DNA of 64,000 nt from Mesorhizobium sp. M1E.F.Ca.ET.045.02.1.1 (GCF_003952485.1 NZ_CP034447.1:3052501-3116500); one strand, 5' to 3'; shown: positions 16,349 to 25,066, counted from the first letter of the stretch. Notes: generated from the letters alone by a model not told the origin. Numbers and translations are program-made.

Positions 16349-17596
16349 CTACAGGAGCTGCAAGGCGCTGTAGCCGGCAGCGGCGGCGGCTAACGTCATG
16401 CCGGCCAGGGGCAACCAGAATCTCACCGGACCCGCAAATACCGCCAGGGAAAGGCGTCCGACCGCGTTGGCCATCAGCGCCGTCAGCACCGCGTGTCCTA
16501 CCGTTTCGATCGAGATCGAATGCTTGACCAGGCGCAGAGCGCTGAGCACTGAAGCATCGACATCGAACGCGCCCGCGATCGCGGAGCTCGCCAGCAGGCC
16601 CCGTTCTTCGAACTGCGAAGCCAACGCGGCACTGGCCGTCGAGGCCGATGCGAACAGCAACGCAAAGATCAGCAGAGGCGCCAATTCGAATGGATTGCGC
16701 GTCGGGGCGGGGTTCTCCGGCTTCTGGCCATGGATGACCAATGCGATTGTTCCGCAGGCGCCGAATGCCAGTGCGGCAGCGAGCGCGGGCGCGGCGATGA
16801 ATGCTGCCACGCTCGGCGCCAGAGCCAGAACCACGACGCAGACACGCAAGATCGAAACCATTGCCGCCAGCGAAGCCGCGCCCGCAAAAGGCAAGGGACT
16901 GCTCGCCGTGTTGGCGGTGCGAGCCAGCGACAAAGTGACGGCGGTGGATGAGACGACAGCGCCGGCAAGCGCGCTCACAATCAGCCCGCGAGCGTTTCCG
17001 AGAATGCGCACCGCGACGTAACCGGCGAACGAGATCGAGGCCATCAGCACCGTCAGGAGCCAAATCTCGCGCGGGTTGAAGCCTCCCCAGGGATCCAGCG
17101 TGCGGTCCGGCAGCAGGGGCAGCACGACCGCGGTCATCACCGCGAGTATCAATGCCGAGCGAAGCTCCAGCCAGGTCAGGCGCTGCAAGAGTCCATGCAA
17201 GACCTCGCGGCTTGCAAGAAGTGCCGCCAGGGCTGCGCCGCCTGCGGCCGCAACCCGGAAATCGCCAGCCACGCAGAGCGCCCCAAGGGCGAAGACGGCA
17301 AGGCCCGCGACGACGGTCGTGACGCTGAAATCCTCATCGTGTGAGGCTTCGCGTGCCTTGTACCATGCGAAGATGCCAGCAAAGGCGAGGAACCCGGCGA
17401 CCAATACGGAATTTTCGGTGAGCGCCTGGGCCAAAGCCGCAAAAACACCGCCGAGGAGGCCCGATATGCCGAAAGTCCGGATGCCGGCCGTGCGGCTACG
17501 ATCAGGGGCATCGCGCTCTCGCCAGCCTCGCTCCAACCCGACCAGCAATCCTATCGCCAGGGCCACTGCAAGGCGGGCTATGAGCGAGTCCATCAT
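16349..17596 (-). CDS. MgtC/SapB-type membrane protein with DUF4010 domain
   Basis: 415 residues, about 12 hydrophobic segments. The N-terminal part (LAVALAIGLLVGLERGWRER, TAGIRTFGISGLLGG) matches MgtC/SapB; the C-terminal half (NPFELAPLLIFALLFA, GLLASSAIAGAFDVDASVLS) fits DUF4010. Such fusions are annotated as putative Mg2+ or envelope stress proteins; the transport role is unproven. The ATG at 17596 is preferred over the TTG at 17608 because GAGG lies 6 nt upstream of it. No box was seen. Confidence 0.82.
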   Translation of the reverse strand: MMDSLIARLAVALAIGLLVGLERGWRERDAPDRSRTAGIRTFGISGLLGGVFAALAQALTENSVLVAGFLAFAGIFAWYKAREASHDEDFSVTTVVAGLAVFALGALCVAGDFRVAAAGGAALAALLASREVLHGLLQRLTWLELRSALILAVMTAVVLPLLPDRTLDPWGGFNPREIWLLTVLMASISFAGYVAVRILGNARGLIVSALAGAVVSSTAVTLSLARTANTASSPLPFAGAASLAAMVSILRVCVVVLALAPSVAAFIAAPALAAALAFGACGTIALVIHGQKPENPAPTRNPFELAPLLIFALLFASASTASAALASQFEERGLLASSAIAGAFDVDASVLSALRLVKHSISIETVGHAVLTALMANAVGRLSLAVFAGPVRFWLPLAGMTLAAAAAGYSALQLL

Positions 17597-17684
17597 GAGG
17601 TGCCTCAAGGCTGCGCATGCTGCCGTCCGCTTCGATCAGCGGTCGGCATCGCGTGACTTCCTCTTTGGGTCGCCATGGCAAGGA

Positions 17685-18134
17685 TCAACTCTCTATCGCC
17701 TCGCGGCCTGAAACTTCCGCGATGAAGATCCTGAAGAACACAGGGGGGAGACGCTCCAATTCCGGGGACGCGGCCGGCTTGAGCGCACCTGGCTCCCACC
17801 AATCGGAGTGTCTGCTCAAGACGGACCACGCGTGATCCCGCTGAAGCTTGTGCCCGATCCGATCCGGAAGCTCCTCATAGCGGCCATAGGCGATCACGCT
17901 TCTCCAACCTCGATCCGTGCCGTGTTCGTCGACCTGAACCGACACCAGCGGATTGGAGCGCATCCAGTCGATCTTCTTGCCGGGCATGGAAAAGGCATAA
18001 AGATGATTGTCCGCGTGGGCATAATAGAGCGGGACGATATAGGGTTGCCCGTCTTTCGTGCAGGCCAGGTGACCGACGCGATTGGCCGTCAGAATTTTCG
18101 TGCACTCCAGAGTGGAAAGTGTGCGGATCTGCAT
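17685..18134 (-). CDS. Pyridoxamine 5'-phosphate oxidase-like FMN protein
   Basis: 149 residues. The split-barrel pattern is clear: ILTANRVGHLACTKDGQPYIVPLYYAH, YAFSMPGKKIDWMRSNPLVSVQVDE and WRSVIAYGRYEELPD. Relatives include NimA-like and general-stress flavoproteins that bind FMN or F420; a true PNPOx role is not implied. The start MQIRTL at 18134 is chosen because AGGAG lies 7 nt upstream. It lies 28 nt downstream of the phosphoribosyltransferase gene on the same strand, so the three genes 19290-17685 may form an operon. Confidence 0.85.
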   Translation of the reverse strand: MQIRTLSTLECTKILTANRVGHLACTKDGQPYIVPLYYAHADNHLYAFSMPGKKIDWMRSNPLVSVQVDEHGTDRGWRSVIAYGRYEELPDRIGHKLQRDHAWSVLSRHSDWWEPGALKPAASPELERLPPVFFRIFIAEVSGREAIES

Positions 18135-18162
18135 CGGTGGACTCCTAGGTGCCGGCTTGTTG

Positions 18163-18858
18163 TCATGATTTGTTTGCGGCATGCGCCGCGGGCCGCCTTC
18201 TGTCGTTGGCGTTACGGCGTGCCTGAGCAACGAGAGCCATGATGTCGAGGACCTCACTGTCGGAGAGCTGTGGGAAGTTGACGTAGTAATAGCTGAGCGC
18301 GGGGAAGCGGGTCGGCTGGCTGAGACAGATGAGCAAATCGGCCTCCCGCGCAAGTTCGGCTGCGGTGTCCGCGGGCGCCACTGGAATTGCGACGACGATT
18401 TGACGAGGCGAGCGTCGCTTCAGAGCGCGAATGGCAACCTTCATCGTGGTTCCGGTAGCCGCCCCGTCATCGACGATGATCGCCGTCTTTCCGTCAACCG
18501 ACAGGGAGGCGCGCTTTCCGCGATACGCCGCGCGCCGCCGCTCCAGCTCCGGACGCTCCTTGGCGATCAGGAAACGAAGCTCGTCATCGTCGAGAGCGTA
18601 GGCTTCCACGATCTCCCGGTTGAGAACGACATCCGGCGGGTCTCCATCCACGATGGCGGCAACGGCCAGTTCCGCATTGCCCGGCGCCCCGACCTTGCGG
18701 ACGAGGACCAGGTCCAGCGGCGCCTTGAGAACCTTGGCCACCTCAGCGGCGACGGGAACCCCGCCGCGCGGCAAGGCCAGAACAACCGGATCCCGCAGAT
18801 CGAGCGTGGCAAGCTCGGCAGCGAGTTTCTGTCCGGCCTCCTGGCGATCGCGAAACAT
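18163..18858 (-). CDS. Phosphoribosyltransferase family protein
   Basis: 231 residues with a type I phosphoribosyltransferase fold. The PRPP loop is IIVDDGAATGTTM, and the early LALPRGGVPVAAEVAKVL segment is typical of the stress-associated PRTase family often fused to or near dienelactone hydrolases and Usp genes. The base or other acceptor is not known. It starts 3 nt after the DUF2267 stop, suggesting coupling. Confidence 0.85.
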   Translation of the reverse strand: MFRDRQEAGQKLAAELATLDLRDPVVLALPRGGVPVAAEVAKVLKAPLDLVLVRKVGAPGNAELAVAAIVDGDPPDVVLNREIVEAYALDDDELRFLIAKERPELERRRAAYRGKRASLSVDGKTAIIVDDGAATGTTMKVAIRALKRRSPRQIVVAIPVAPADTAAELAREADLLICLSQPTRFPALSYYYVNFPQLSDSEVLDIMALVAQARRNANDRRRPAAHAANKS

Positions 18859-18861
18859 CGG

Positions 18862-19290
18862 TCATTCCTCCGGCCATAAATGACGAAGCGACTTCTTCAT
18901 CGAATTGCGGACCTGGACGATCTCGCCATGAGAGATATGGCGGTCGAGGAGCTTGAACACCGCCGCGATCGCCTTGTCGATGTCGACCTCCGCCTCGTAG
19001 CCGAAGCTGTTCCTGACGCTGATGACGAAGTCGCGCTTCGTTCGCTCGCTTGCCGGTTTCGCAGGGCTCCACCCTTCAAAGTAAATGCCCCTGACCAAAG
19101 TCGGCAACTGGGCTGACAGATCGGCCATTTCCTCCGGCGAGAGCCAGTCGCGCAAAGTGTGCAACACCGATCTCAACAACCGGAAAGCGCTCTGTTCGTT
19201 CCAATCCAGATCCTTGGCGAGTTCGTTCGCCCATTGCTGAGCCTGCTCGGCTGCATGCGCTATGGAAGTGTGTGAGACAGAGTGCGCCAT
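18862..19290 (-). CDS. DUF2267 family protein
   Basis: 142 residues, acidic and helical. DUF2267 features are clear: AQQWANELAKDLDWNEQSAFRLLRSVLHTLRDWLSPEEMADLSAQLP followed by LVRGIYFEGWSP. The family has no known biochemical role but recurs in stress loci with Usp and PRTase genes, as here. ATG 19290 (MAHSVSH) is preferred to an upstream ATG at 19326, which would add a basic, unconserved extension. Confidence 0.82.
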   Translation of the reverse strand: MAHSVSHTSIAHAAEQAQQWANELAKDLDWNEQSAFRLLRSVLHTLRDWLSPEEMADLSAQLPTLVRGIYFEGWSPAKPASERTKRDFVISVRNSFGYEAEVDIDKAIAAVFKLLDRHISHGEIVQVRNSMKKSLRHLWPEE

Positions 19291-19551
19291 CGTTGGGACC
19301 CTTCGACCTGTCCCTTTCTCCGCCATTTAGACCTGCGCGCATTGCGTTTGATCAATTCGCGCGCGCCCTTGACCATCCGGCTCATGCTTGGGCCACTGGC
19401 GGATCGTCAAGGAGAGGCTTCGGACCTCGCCGGCGCCCGAACTCAACCGGTCGCAGCAGTTTGGAAGGCGGTTGCAGCGAATGTGAACAAGTCAGGGTAG
19501 GATATCGAAGCTATTGGATATAAGCTTGATGGCAATGCGTCTTGTCGGCAA

Positions 19552-19758
19552 TTGAGGACTGTCGTGGATCGGTTCATTGCTCTGGCCAACATCGCTCATT
19601 TCGAAGATCTGCTTGCCCGGGAAACCGACCCGGAAAAGCGGATGATGATCCGAGGCCTGCTTGCGCGCGAAAAGGAGAAGCTCAAGATCGCAGAGCGCCA
19701 GGCAGAGACCAACCAGAAGCGGGCTGCTCCTTCCAGGGCCGACGATCAATCGGTGTAA
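19552..19758 (+). CDS. Small helical protein (about 68 aa), conserved in rhizobia by appearance
   Basis: A short frame giving a charged helical protein: FIALANIAHFEDLLARETDPEKRMMIRGLLAREKEKLKIAERQAE. The pattern NI-HF--LLA-ETDP-KR--I--LLA-E--KL is familiar from small unnamed rhizobial and Bradyrhizobium proteins. The start is uncertain: TTG 19552 or GTG 19564, as no in-frame ATG lies upstream. A strong hairpin follows. Function is unknown. Confidence 0.55.
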   Translation: MRTVVDRFIALANIAHFEDLLARETDPEKRMMIRGLLAREKEKLKIAERQAETNQKRAAPSRADDQSV

Positions 19759-19787
19759 GCGAACGACGCCTGCAGGCGGAGAGGTTC

Positions 19788-19819
19788 TTTCTCAGTGCGC
19801 TGCCTGGCGCACTGAGAAA
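19788..19819. terminator. Strong bidirectional hairpin terminator
   Basis: A perfect 13-bp inverted repeat (TTTCTCAGTGCGC / GCGCACTGAGAAA) with a 6-nt loop sits between the convergent 68-aa gene and hsp20. Its outer A/T pairs give a short U-run on either strand. Confidence 0.8.
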
Positions 19820-19835
19820 GTGATCGTTCGAGCCG

Positions 19836-20375
19836 TTATGCGGCCTTCACGGTGATCTTCTTCTCGGCCTTCCGGGCTTCTGCCGTCTTGGGCAGCTTGA
19901 CCGTCAGCACGCCCTTGGCGAAGCTGGCGTCGATCTTGTCGGCGTCGACCCCCTCAGGCAACTGGAACGATCGCTGGAAGGAGCCGTAGCGGCGTTCCGA
20001 GAGGTAGTAGTCCTTCTCCTTTTCCTCCTTCTCTTCGTTCTTTTCGCCCTTGATCGTCAGCACCCGGTTGGCGAGCTTGATCTCGATGTTCTTCTCATCG
20101 ATGCCCGGCAGTTCGGCCGTGATCTCGTACGCATTGGCCTTTTCCACCAGATCCATCGCCGGCGCCACCGACCATGCGCTGTTCACCGCCGGCAAATCCC
20201 GGCCGAACAGCGAACGGGTGGAGGGCAGGCGGAAGTCGAACGGATGGAAATCATCGAAGAGCCGGTCGATTTCACGACGCAGGCTCTCGAACGGTCCCAT
20301 CCAATTGTCCGACCGGGCAGGAGCGGGAGCATTCTTCTCGGACTTCACGGGCAGTTTGGTAGGGGCTTCAGCCAT
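19836..20375 (-). CDS. Small heat shock protein, Hsp20/alpha-crystallin family
   Basis: 179 residues. The alpha-crystallin domain spans about residues 68-170: PAMDLVEKANAYEITAELPGIDEKNIEIKL, RVLTIKGEKNEE, YLSERRYGSFQRSFQLPEGVD and GVLTVKLPKTAEA. It is an ATP-independent holdase. ATG 20375 follows GGAGA at 6 nt; the sequence TCTCCATGAGA directly over this ribosome-binding site could form a small occluding hairpin, but I see no full ROSE thermometer. A perfect FNR-type box lies 245 bp upstream, with a possible small gene in between. Confidence 0.93.
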   Translation of the reverse strand: MAEAPTKLPVKSEKNAPAPARSDNWMGPFESLRREIDRLFDDFHPFDFRLPSTRSLFGRDLPAVNSAWSVAPAMDLVEKANAYEITAELPGIDEKNIEIKLANRVLTIKGEKNEEKEEKEKDYYLSERRYGSFQRSFQLPEGVDADKIDASFAKGVLTVKLPKTAEARKAEKKITVKAA

Positions 20376-20403
20376 GGTTCTCTCCATGAGACAGATTGAT
20401 TGA

Positions 20404-20553
20404 TCAGCAAGTGCCGCTGCCTCCGCTCTTCCGCCTTAGGGTACCCAACAGGCGCCAGAGCCGGAGGCCAGCGGACCCGCCCGACGGCGTCTTCGCTGAA
20501 CCGGTCCATTGCTTCGCGATTTCCGCGTTTGACGCGGATCGTCGCGCCCGCAT
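20404..20553 (-). CDS. Candidate basic small protein between a FNR-type box and hsp20 (49 aa)
   Basis: A 49-codon frame starting ATG 20553 and ending 28 nt before the hsp20 start. Its product is basic with a short amphipathic part (SAGLRLWRLLGTLRRKSGG). The only positive sign besides composition is that its ATG is 67 bp from the centre of the perfect box at 20614-20627, the spacing seen for other boxed genes. No good Shine-Dalgarno is visible, and it may instead be leader of hsp20 mRNA. Confidence 0.3.
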   Translation of the reverse strand: MRARRSASNAEIAKQWTGSAKTPSGGSAGLRLWRLLGTLRRKSGGSGTC

Positions 20554-20613
20554 CGCCAATTCATGCTCGGCCGATCGAGGCTGGCATCAAAGCACCGGCC
20601 TGAGCGGGCATCC

Positions 20614-20627
20614 TTGATCCGCATCAA
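20614..20627 (-). promoter_or_regulatory. FNR/FixK-type box upstream of hsp20 region
   Basis: TTGATCCGCATCAA, a perfect palindrome. It is 245 bp from the hsp20 ATG but 67 bp from the candidate 49-codon gene. Confidence 0.78.
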
Positions 20628-20735
20628 ACAGGCGCGAAGAAGAGAGCCGGTCGCCACCGAACGCCCTGAAGGTTCCTGGCGGCTGCCAACGACGACGTCT
20701 AGCCCACATGCGTCCGCGCGCGCTGACAGACGAGT

Positions 20736-20749
20736 TTGATAGACATCAA
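20736..20749 (+). promoter_or_regulatory. FNR/FixK-type box upstream of the Mg2+-type ATPase unit
   Basis: TTGATAGACATCAA, a perfect palindrome centred 68 bp before the short gene at 20811. Confidence 0.8.
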
Positions 20750-20810
20750 GGCACCGCGCGCCGGAAGGGCGCAATTGCAAGGGTGTTTCGCTGTTGCGCG
20801 AGGAGATCGC

Positions 20811-20939
20811 ATGTCCTGCAATACGATGGTCGTCATAGTGGCTGTGGACGCGGATCGGGCATCGGCCATGCAGATTGCGGCGGCACCGCCCCAGCTTTTC
20901 GGCTGTCAGGCCAGCGTCAATCGCTTCCCGTCTAGCTGA
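20811..20939 (+). CDS. Short ORF (42 aa) leading the P-type ATPase gene
   Basis: 42 codons from ATG 20811 to TGA 20939. GAGGAG lies 5 nt upstream, a better ribosome-binding site than that of the ATPase gene, which begins 10 nt after its stop. The product starts with a hydrophobic stretch (NTMVVIVAVDADRA) and ends with APPQLFGCQ and RFPSS. It could be a leader peptide that couples or senses translation, or a decayed stress-protein start. I recognise no family. Confidence 0.5.
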   Translation: MSCNTMVVIVAVDADRASAMQIAAAPPQLFGCQASVNRFPSS

Positions 20940-20949
20940 GGGCTCGGGG

Positions 20950-23616
20950 ATGGCGACCGGCAGAGTCGATCAACCCGAACGGCCGGCAAGCGAGCCGAAC
21001 TCGATCGGGCATTCCTTGGTTGTCGCCGAGCACGCCTACTGGTCCCTTGGAACGGATCAGTTGATCGGGCAACTGGAGACCTCGACCTCCGGTCTTTTGA
21101 GCGTCGACGCTGCGATCCGCCTCGCCAAATTCGGCCGAAACGCGCTGGTGCCGCGGTCCGGCGGATCCGCATTGGCTGTCTTCGCCCGCCAGTTTCGCAG
21201 TCCGCTGGTCCTGATCCTCATCTTTGCCGCCGCCGTTTCGGTGTTTGTCGGCGAGGGCCATGAAGCAGCGATCATCGGCGCGATCGTGCTTGCCAGTTGC
21301 GTCCTCAGCTTTACCCAGGAATATGGCGCCTCTCGCGCTATGGAGGCGCTGCAGCAGCGTTTCTCCCGCAGGGCAATCGTCCTGAGGGACGGTTTCGAAC
21401 GCACGATCGACGTCGAGGACATCGTTCCCGGCGACGTCGTCCGTCTGTCAGCCGGCAATCTCATCCCAGTCGACGGCGTGATCCTGGAATCGCGGGATTT
21501 CAATGTCAGCGAGTCCGTTCTGACAGGCGAGACCTTTCCCGTCGTGAAGTCGGCCGGCCGCTCCGCGCCGGACGCCGGTATCGCGGAGCGGACCAATGCG
21601 GTCTTCACCGGCACTTCTGTTCGCAGCGGAACGGCAAAGGTGCTTGCGGTCGCCACGGGAACGAAGACCGAGTTCGCATCGATCGCCGAAGCCTTGGAGC
21701 GAAAGATTCCGGAGACCGAGTTCGCTCACGGCATCAGGATGTTCGGGTATCTGATGACCGAGATCATGCTTGCGATCGTCATCCTGGTGTTCTTCGCCAA
21801 TGTGATGCTCGACCGGCCGTTGATCGAATCGCTGCTGTTTTCGCTTGCCCTGGCGGTTGGCCTGACGCCCGAACTGCTGCCCGCGATCATCAGCGTCACC
21901 TTGGCCAAAGGCGCGCGGACAATGGCCACCGGCGGTGTCATCGTGCGTCGTCTCGATGCGATCGAGAACCTGGGCAGCATGGACCTGCTCTGCACCGACA
22001 AGACGGGAACGCTGACAGAGGGCGTCATCCACCTCGATGGATCGTTCGACGTCGAGGGCAATGCCTCGAAGGATGTTCTGCTTTGGGCGCTGCTGAACGC
22101 CACTTTGCAGACCGGGCTGAAGAATCCCTTGGACGAAGCAATAGCGAATACGCAACCCGGACAGGAGGATCTGTCCGGGTTCACCAAGATCGACGAGATC
22201 CCATACGATTTTGTCCGCAAGCGGCTGTCGGTCGCCGTGCAGCAGGGGGCGCGCGAACAGATCCTTATCACCAAGGGGGCCGTACAGAACGTTCTCGATG
22301 CGTGCGCCTTCGTGCAGGGTCCGCACGGCCCGAAATCCCTGGGCCCGGCGGAACGCCAGGCCATCGAGGAGAAATTCAGGCATTGGAGCGCGCAAGGGTA
22401 TCGCGTCCTCGGCGTGGCGATCCGGCGATTTCAGAACAATGCAAGCTTCAGCCGCGACCACGAAACCGCAATGGCGTTCGCGGGATTCCTGCTCTTTCTC
22501 GACCCGCCAAAGGAGGGCGTGCGGGAAACGCTTTCGGCACTTGCCTATCGCGGCATCGGAGTAAAGGTCATTTCAGGCGACAACCGCTATGTCGCCGCGC
22601 ATCTGGCCGAGGCCGTGGGCCTGCGGGCCGACAGGATCATGACCGGTGACGACCTGTCGAGACTGACGAAGAACGGGCTTCTGGCCAGTGTCCGCAGAAC
22701 CGATCTGTTCGTCGAGATCGATCCGAACCAGAAAGAACGCATTGTCGAGGCGCTGCGCCGGAGCGGCCACGTCGTCGGCTATCTTGGGGATGGCATCAAT
22801 GACGCGCCGGCGCTTCATGAAGCCGACATAGGCATTTCGGTCGATACGGCTGTCGATGTGGCCCGGGAGGCCGCGGACATCATCCTGCTCAAGCGCGATC
22901 TGGGCGTGCTGGTGCAGGGCGTCGATGATGGCCGAAAGACCTTCGCCAATACGATGAAATACATCTCGATCACGACCAGCGCCAACTTCGGCAACATGAT
23001 CAGCATGGCCGCCGCTTCGCTCTACCTGCCGTTCCTGCCGCTGCTGGCCAAGCAGATCCTGCTGAACAACTTCCTTTCGGACATTCCTGCCCTGGCCATC
23101 GCGAGCGACAACGTCGATGCCGATCAGTTACGCAGGCCGCGGCGCTGGGACATCCGTTTCGTCCGACGCTTCATGGTGAGTTTCGGACTGGTGAGCTCGT
23201 TTTTCGACTTCGCGACCTTCGCATTCCTTCTTCTTGTCGTACGCGCCGCGGCGACCACGTTTCAGACTGCCTGGTTCATTGAATCCCTGCTGACGGAACT
23301 CGCCATCGTGCTCGTCGTGCGCACGCACAAGAGGCTATGGCGCAGCCGTCCCAGCCGTTTGCTTGCGGTTCTCACCCTGGGCATTGGCGCCATTGCCATC
23401 GCAATCCCGTTCGCTCCCTTCGCCGATTGGTTCGGGTTCGTCCCGCTGCCGGGACCGGTGCTGGCCGGGCTGCTCGCGATCACGGCGCTGTACGTCATCG
23501 TGTCGGAGGTCACCAAGACCTGGCTTTTCGAGCACGGCAGCCGAGGCAAACGCAGACGAACGGCGGGCAAACATGAGAGGCAAACGACAGGCAAATCGGC
23601 CCACGCCTCTGGATGA
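20950..23616 (+). CDS. P-type ATPase, Mg2+-importing (MgtA/MgtB-like) type
   Basis: 888 residues. The order is cation-ATPase N-terminal domain (about 25-90), actuator domain with LTGETFPV, phosphorylation site LCTDKTGTLTEG (D350), hinge GDGINDAPAL (about residue 614), and a C-terminal membrane block. The stretch ANFGNMISMAAASLYLPFLPLLAKQILLNNFLSD is typical of Mg2+-translocating MgtA/B ATPases, which import Mg2+ at the cost of ATP. Ion choice is inference. ATG 20950 has only a distant GAGGG, consistent with coupling to the short ORF upstream. Likely low-oxygen-controlled through the box at 20736. Confidence 0.9.
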   Translation: MATGRVDQPERPASEPNSIGHSLVVAEHAYWSLGTDQLIGQLETSTSGLLSVDAAIRLAKFGRNALVPRSGGSALAVFARQFRSPLVLILIFAAAVSVFVGEGHEAAIIGAIVLASCVLSFTQEYGASRAMEALQQRFSRRAIVLRDGFERTIDVEDIVPGDVVRLSAGNLIPVDGVILESRDFNVSESVLTGETFPVVKSAGRSAPDAGIAERTNAVFTGTSVRSGTAKVLAVATGTKTEFASIAEALERKIPETEFAHGIRMFGYLMTEIMLAIVILVFFANVMLDRPLIESLLFSLALAVGLTPELLPAIISVTLAKGARTMATGGVIVRRLDAIENLGSMDLLCTDKTGTLTEGVIHLDGSFDVEGNASKDVLLWALLNATLQTGLKNPLDEAIANTQPGQEDLSGFTKIDEIPYDFVRKRLSVAVQQGAREQILITKGAVQNVLDACAFVQGPHGPKSLGPAERQAIEEKFRHWSAQGYRVLGVAIRRFQNNASFSRDHETAMAFAGFLLFLDPPKEGVRETLSALAYRGIGVKVISGDNRYVAAHLAEAVGLRADRIMTGDDLSRLTKNGLLASVRRTDLFVEIDPNQKERIVEALRRSGHVVGYLGDGINDAPALHEADIGISVDTAVDVAREAADIILLKRDLGVLVQGVDDGRKTFANTMKYISITTSANFGNMISMAAASLYLPFLPLLAKQILLNNFLSDIPALAIASDNVDADQLRRPRRWDIRFVRRFMVSFGLVSSFFDFATFAFLLLVVRAAATTFQTAWFIESLLTELAIVLVVRTHKRLWRSRPSRLLAVLTLGIGAIAIAIPFAPFADWFGFVPLPGPVLAGLLAITALYVIVSEVTKTWLFEHGSRGKRRRTAGKHERQTTGKSAHASG

Positions 23617-23762
23617 GAGGGAGGAAGCGGCTTGCAGACCAACCAGCCGGGCGCGACTGCCCGCACCGATGCAAAAGACCATTCCATGAGCAGAGGGCGT
23701 GCGATTTGGAACCGAGCCGAGGCCTGCTCGACCGGCTGGCGGCAAGGGGCTTGCATGCCTGG

Positions 23763-23782
23763 GCACGGGCCGCCGCCCGTGC
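23763..23782. terminator. Hairpin between convergent genes
   Basis: GCACGGGC / GCCCGTGC (8-bp stem, 4-nt loop) lies between the ATPase and the convergent DUF2231 gene. There is no T-run. Confidence 0.4.
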
Positions 23783-23823
23783 GCTATGACGGTCACCACC
23801 CCGCCAGGCCGGTTGGTCCATTG

Positions 23824-24291
23824 TCAGCCTCCGACCGCGGCCTTGGCGACGTTCACGCCAAGGTCGTAGACAAGCTGCCCGCCGTAATAGCCTGTTGCCG
23901 TGACAAGGGCCGCGCCGGCTATTTCAATAGCGGGTATGGCGAGGGTCAACGTCCCCAGTTCGCGATTTCGCACCCACAGCACGAGTCGGATGAGGCCCCA
24001 GCCCAGAAAGGTGAAGGCGCTGATCGTGCCCAAGCTCTCATGGATCTCGGCGACCTCGCTGCTGAAACCGGCGGCCTCGGCGTAGTCAAGGGCCATGCCG
24101 CCGAAGAACCAGGTGACGACGGCGAACAATCCCGCGGTGACGGCAACAAAGGTGGAAATCGTCCCTACGCCCGAACGCATCGTTACGGCATTGCTTCCGG
24201 CAAGCGCGGCGAGATCGATGATCACAAGTGTGTAGATGAGCACAATAGGGAAGTGCACCAGAATGGGATGGACATGCTGAATTGCAGGCAT
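23824..24291 (-). CDS. DUF2231 family membrane protein
   Basis: 155 residues with four hydrophobic segments. The start HPILVHFPIVLIYTLVIIDL is the DUF2231 hallmark, with conserved His residues that might bind haem or metal. The family is annotated as a predicted membrane protein of unknown role and is often near redox genes. It is adjacent to a small exported protein and the two-component block. Confidence 0.82.
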   Translation of the reverse strand: MPAIQHVHPILVHFPIVLIYTLVIIDLAALAGSNAVTMRSGVGTISTFVAVTAGLFAVVTWFFGGMALDYAEAAGFSSEVAEIHESLGTISAFTFLGWGLIRLVLWVRNRELGTLTLAIPAIEIAGAALVTATGYYGGQLVYDLGVNVAKAAVGG

Positions 24292-24348
24292 CGGAAATTC
24301 TTCTCCAGAAACAGTGAGGGCGGCAGCCGTTGGACGCTCGATCGCCTG

Positions 24349-24612
24349 TCAATCGTCGCTGTCGCCGAATTCTTCGTCTTCCTGACCGCCGCGGGCGCCG
24401 GATACGGATTTGCCGCCGTCACACTCGTCGTCGCCGACGCCTTTGACCGCCTTGGGACCGATGGTGTTCATCATGGGGATCGCCTCAAGGTCGATTGGGC
24501 CGAAAGCTGTGGAGGAGGGTGCACATGACCCGTGATTGGATTCAGCGGCGGCGGGTATGACAAAAGCGGTGAGGCCTGCAAGGGCGACAAGCAAAACAGG
24601 GACATTGCGCAT
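24349..24612 (-). CDS. Small exported protein of unknown function (87 aa)
   Basis: An N-terminal signal peptide (MRNVPVLLVALAGLTAFVIPAAA) is followed by a short mature part with two Cys (GSCAPS, DDECDGG) and an acidic tail (EDEEFGDSDD). No family is recognised. The real start at 24612 is inferred from the signal peptide; a longer upstream extension exists in frame but reads as non-protein. It is divergent from the PepSY-like gene and 57 nt ahead of DUF2231 on the same strand. Confidence 0.5.
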   Translation of the reverse strand: MRNVPVLLVALAGLTAFVIPAAAESNHGSCAPSSTAFGPIDLEAIPMMNTIGPKAVKGVGDDECDGGKSVSGARGGQEDEEFGDSDD

Positions 24613-24721
24613 GGTTTCGGATCCTTCTCTGCGCGCCCACGATCGAGCGCGATGCCCTTTGATAGAGACCCGGTCCTTGCCGCCGGCTGACGATGATTGA
24701 CAGCGGTTTGACAGCTTCCGC

Positions 24722-25066
24722 ATGCGACAGCTCGCTTCCATGAAAATCGCACTGATGCGCTTGGCAGCTCTGAGCGTGGCCGGACTTGTCCTGGCCGCGC
24801 CATTTGCCGTTCGGGCGCAAGACGACGACGACGACCACGATCGGGCACGCGATCTATATGAACGCGGCGAGATCGAGGGCCTTGCCGGTATTCTGAGCAT
24901 CGTCCGAGCCAAGGCTCCCGGTGAGATTGTCGCCGTCGATCTCATTCGCTCAGGAGGCAAGTGGGTCTATCGGGTTCAGGTGGTCGCTGCCGACGGTCGC
25001 CGCAGGATCGTCGACGTCGACGCCAGGGCCGGCGCCGTTGTGGGCGGTGAAGGCGACGACAGATGA
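24722..25066 (+). CDS. PepSY-like exported protein
   Basis: 114 residues: a signal peptide (about 1-32, ending AAPFAVRAQ), an acidic stretch DDDDDHD, and a PepSY-like domain (RARDLYERGEIEGLAGILSIVRAKAPGEIVAVDLIRSGGKWVYRVQVV). It overlaps the response-regulator start by 4 nt (ATGA). Small periplasmic proteins in this position can tune the cognate kinase; the rhizobial FeuN-FeuP-FeuQ arrangement is a possible parallel that I cannot verify. An alternative start is ATG 24740. Confidence 0.78.
   Translation: MRQLASMKIALMRLAALSVAGLVLAAPFAVRAQDDDDDHDRARDLYERGEIEGLAGILSIVRAKAPGEIVAVDLIRSGGKWVYRVQVVAADGRRRIVDVDARAGAVVGGEGDDR

Noticed and set aside
19346..19360. TTTGATCAATTCGCG as a further FNR-type box before the DUF2267 gene
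   Set aside because: Only a single contiguous TTGATCAA; the half-sites are not separated by 6 nt in the required way.
20376..20460. ROSE-type RNA thermometer before hsp20
   Set aside because: A small hairpin over the ribosome-binding site is possible, but the multi-stem ROSE layout is not evident by eye.
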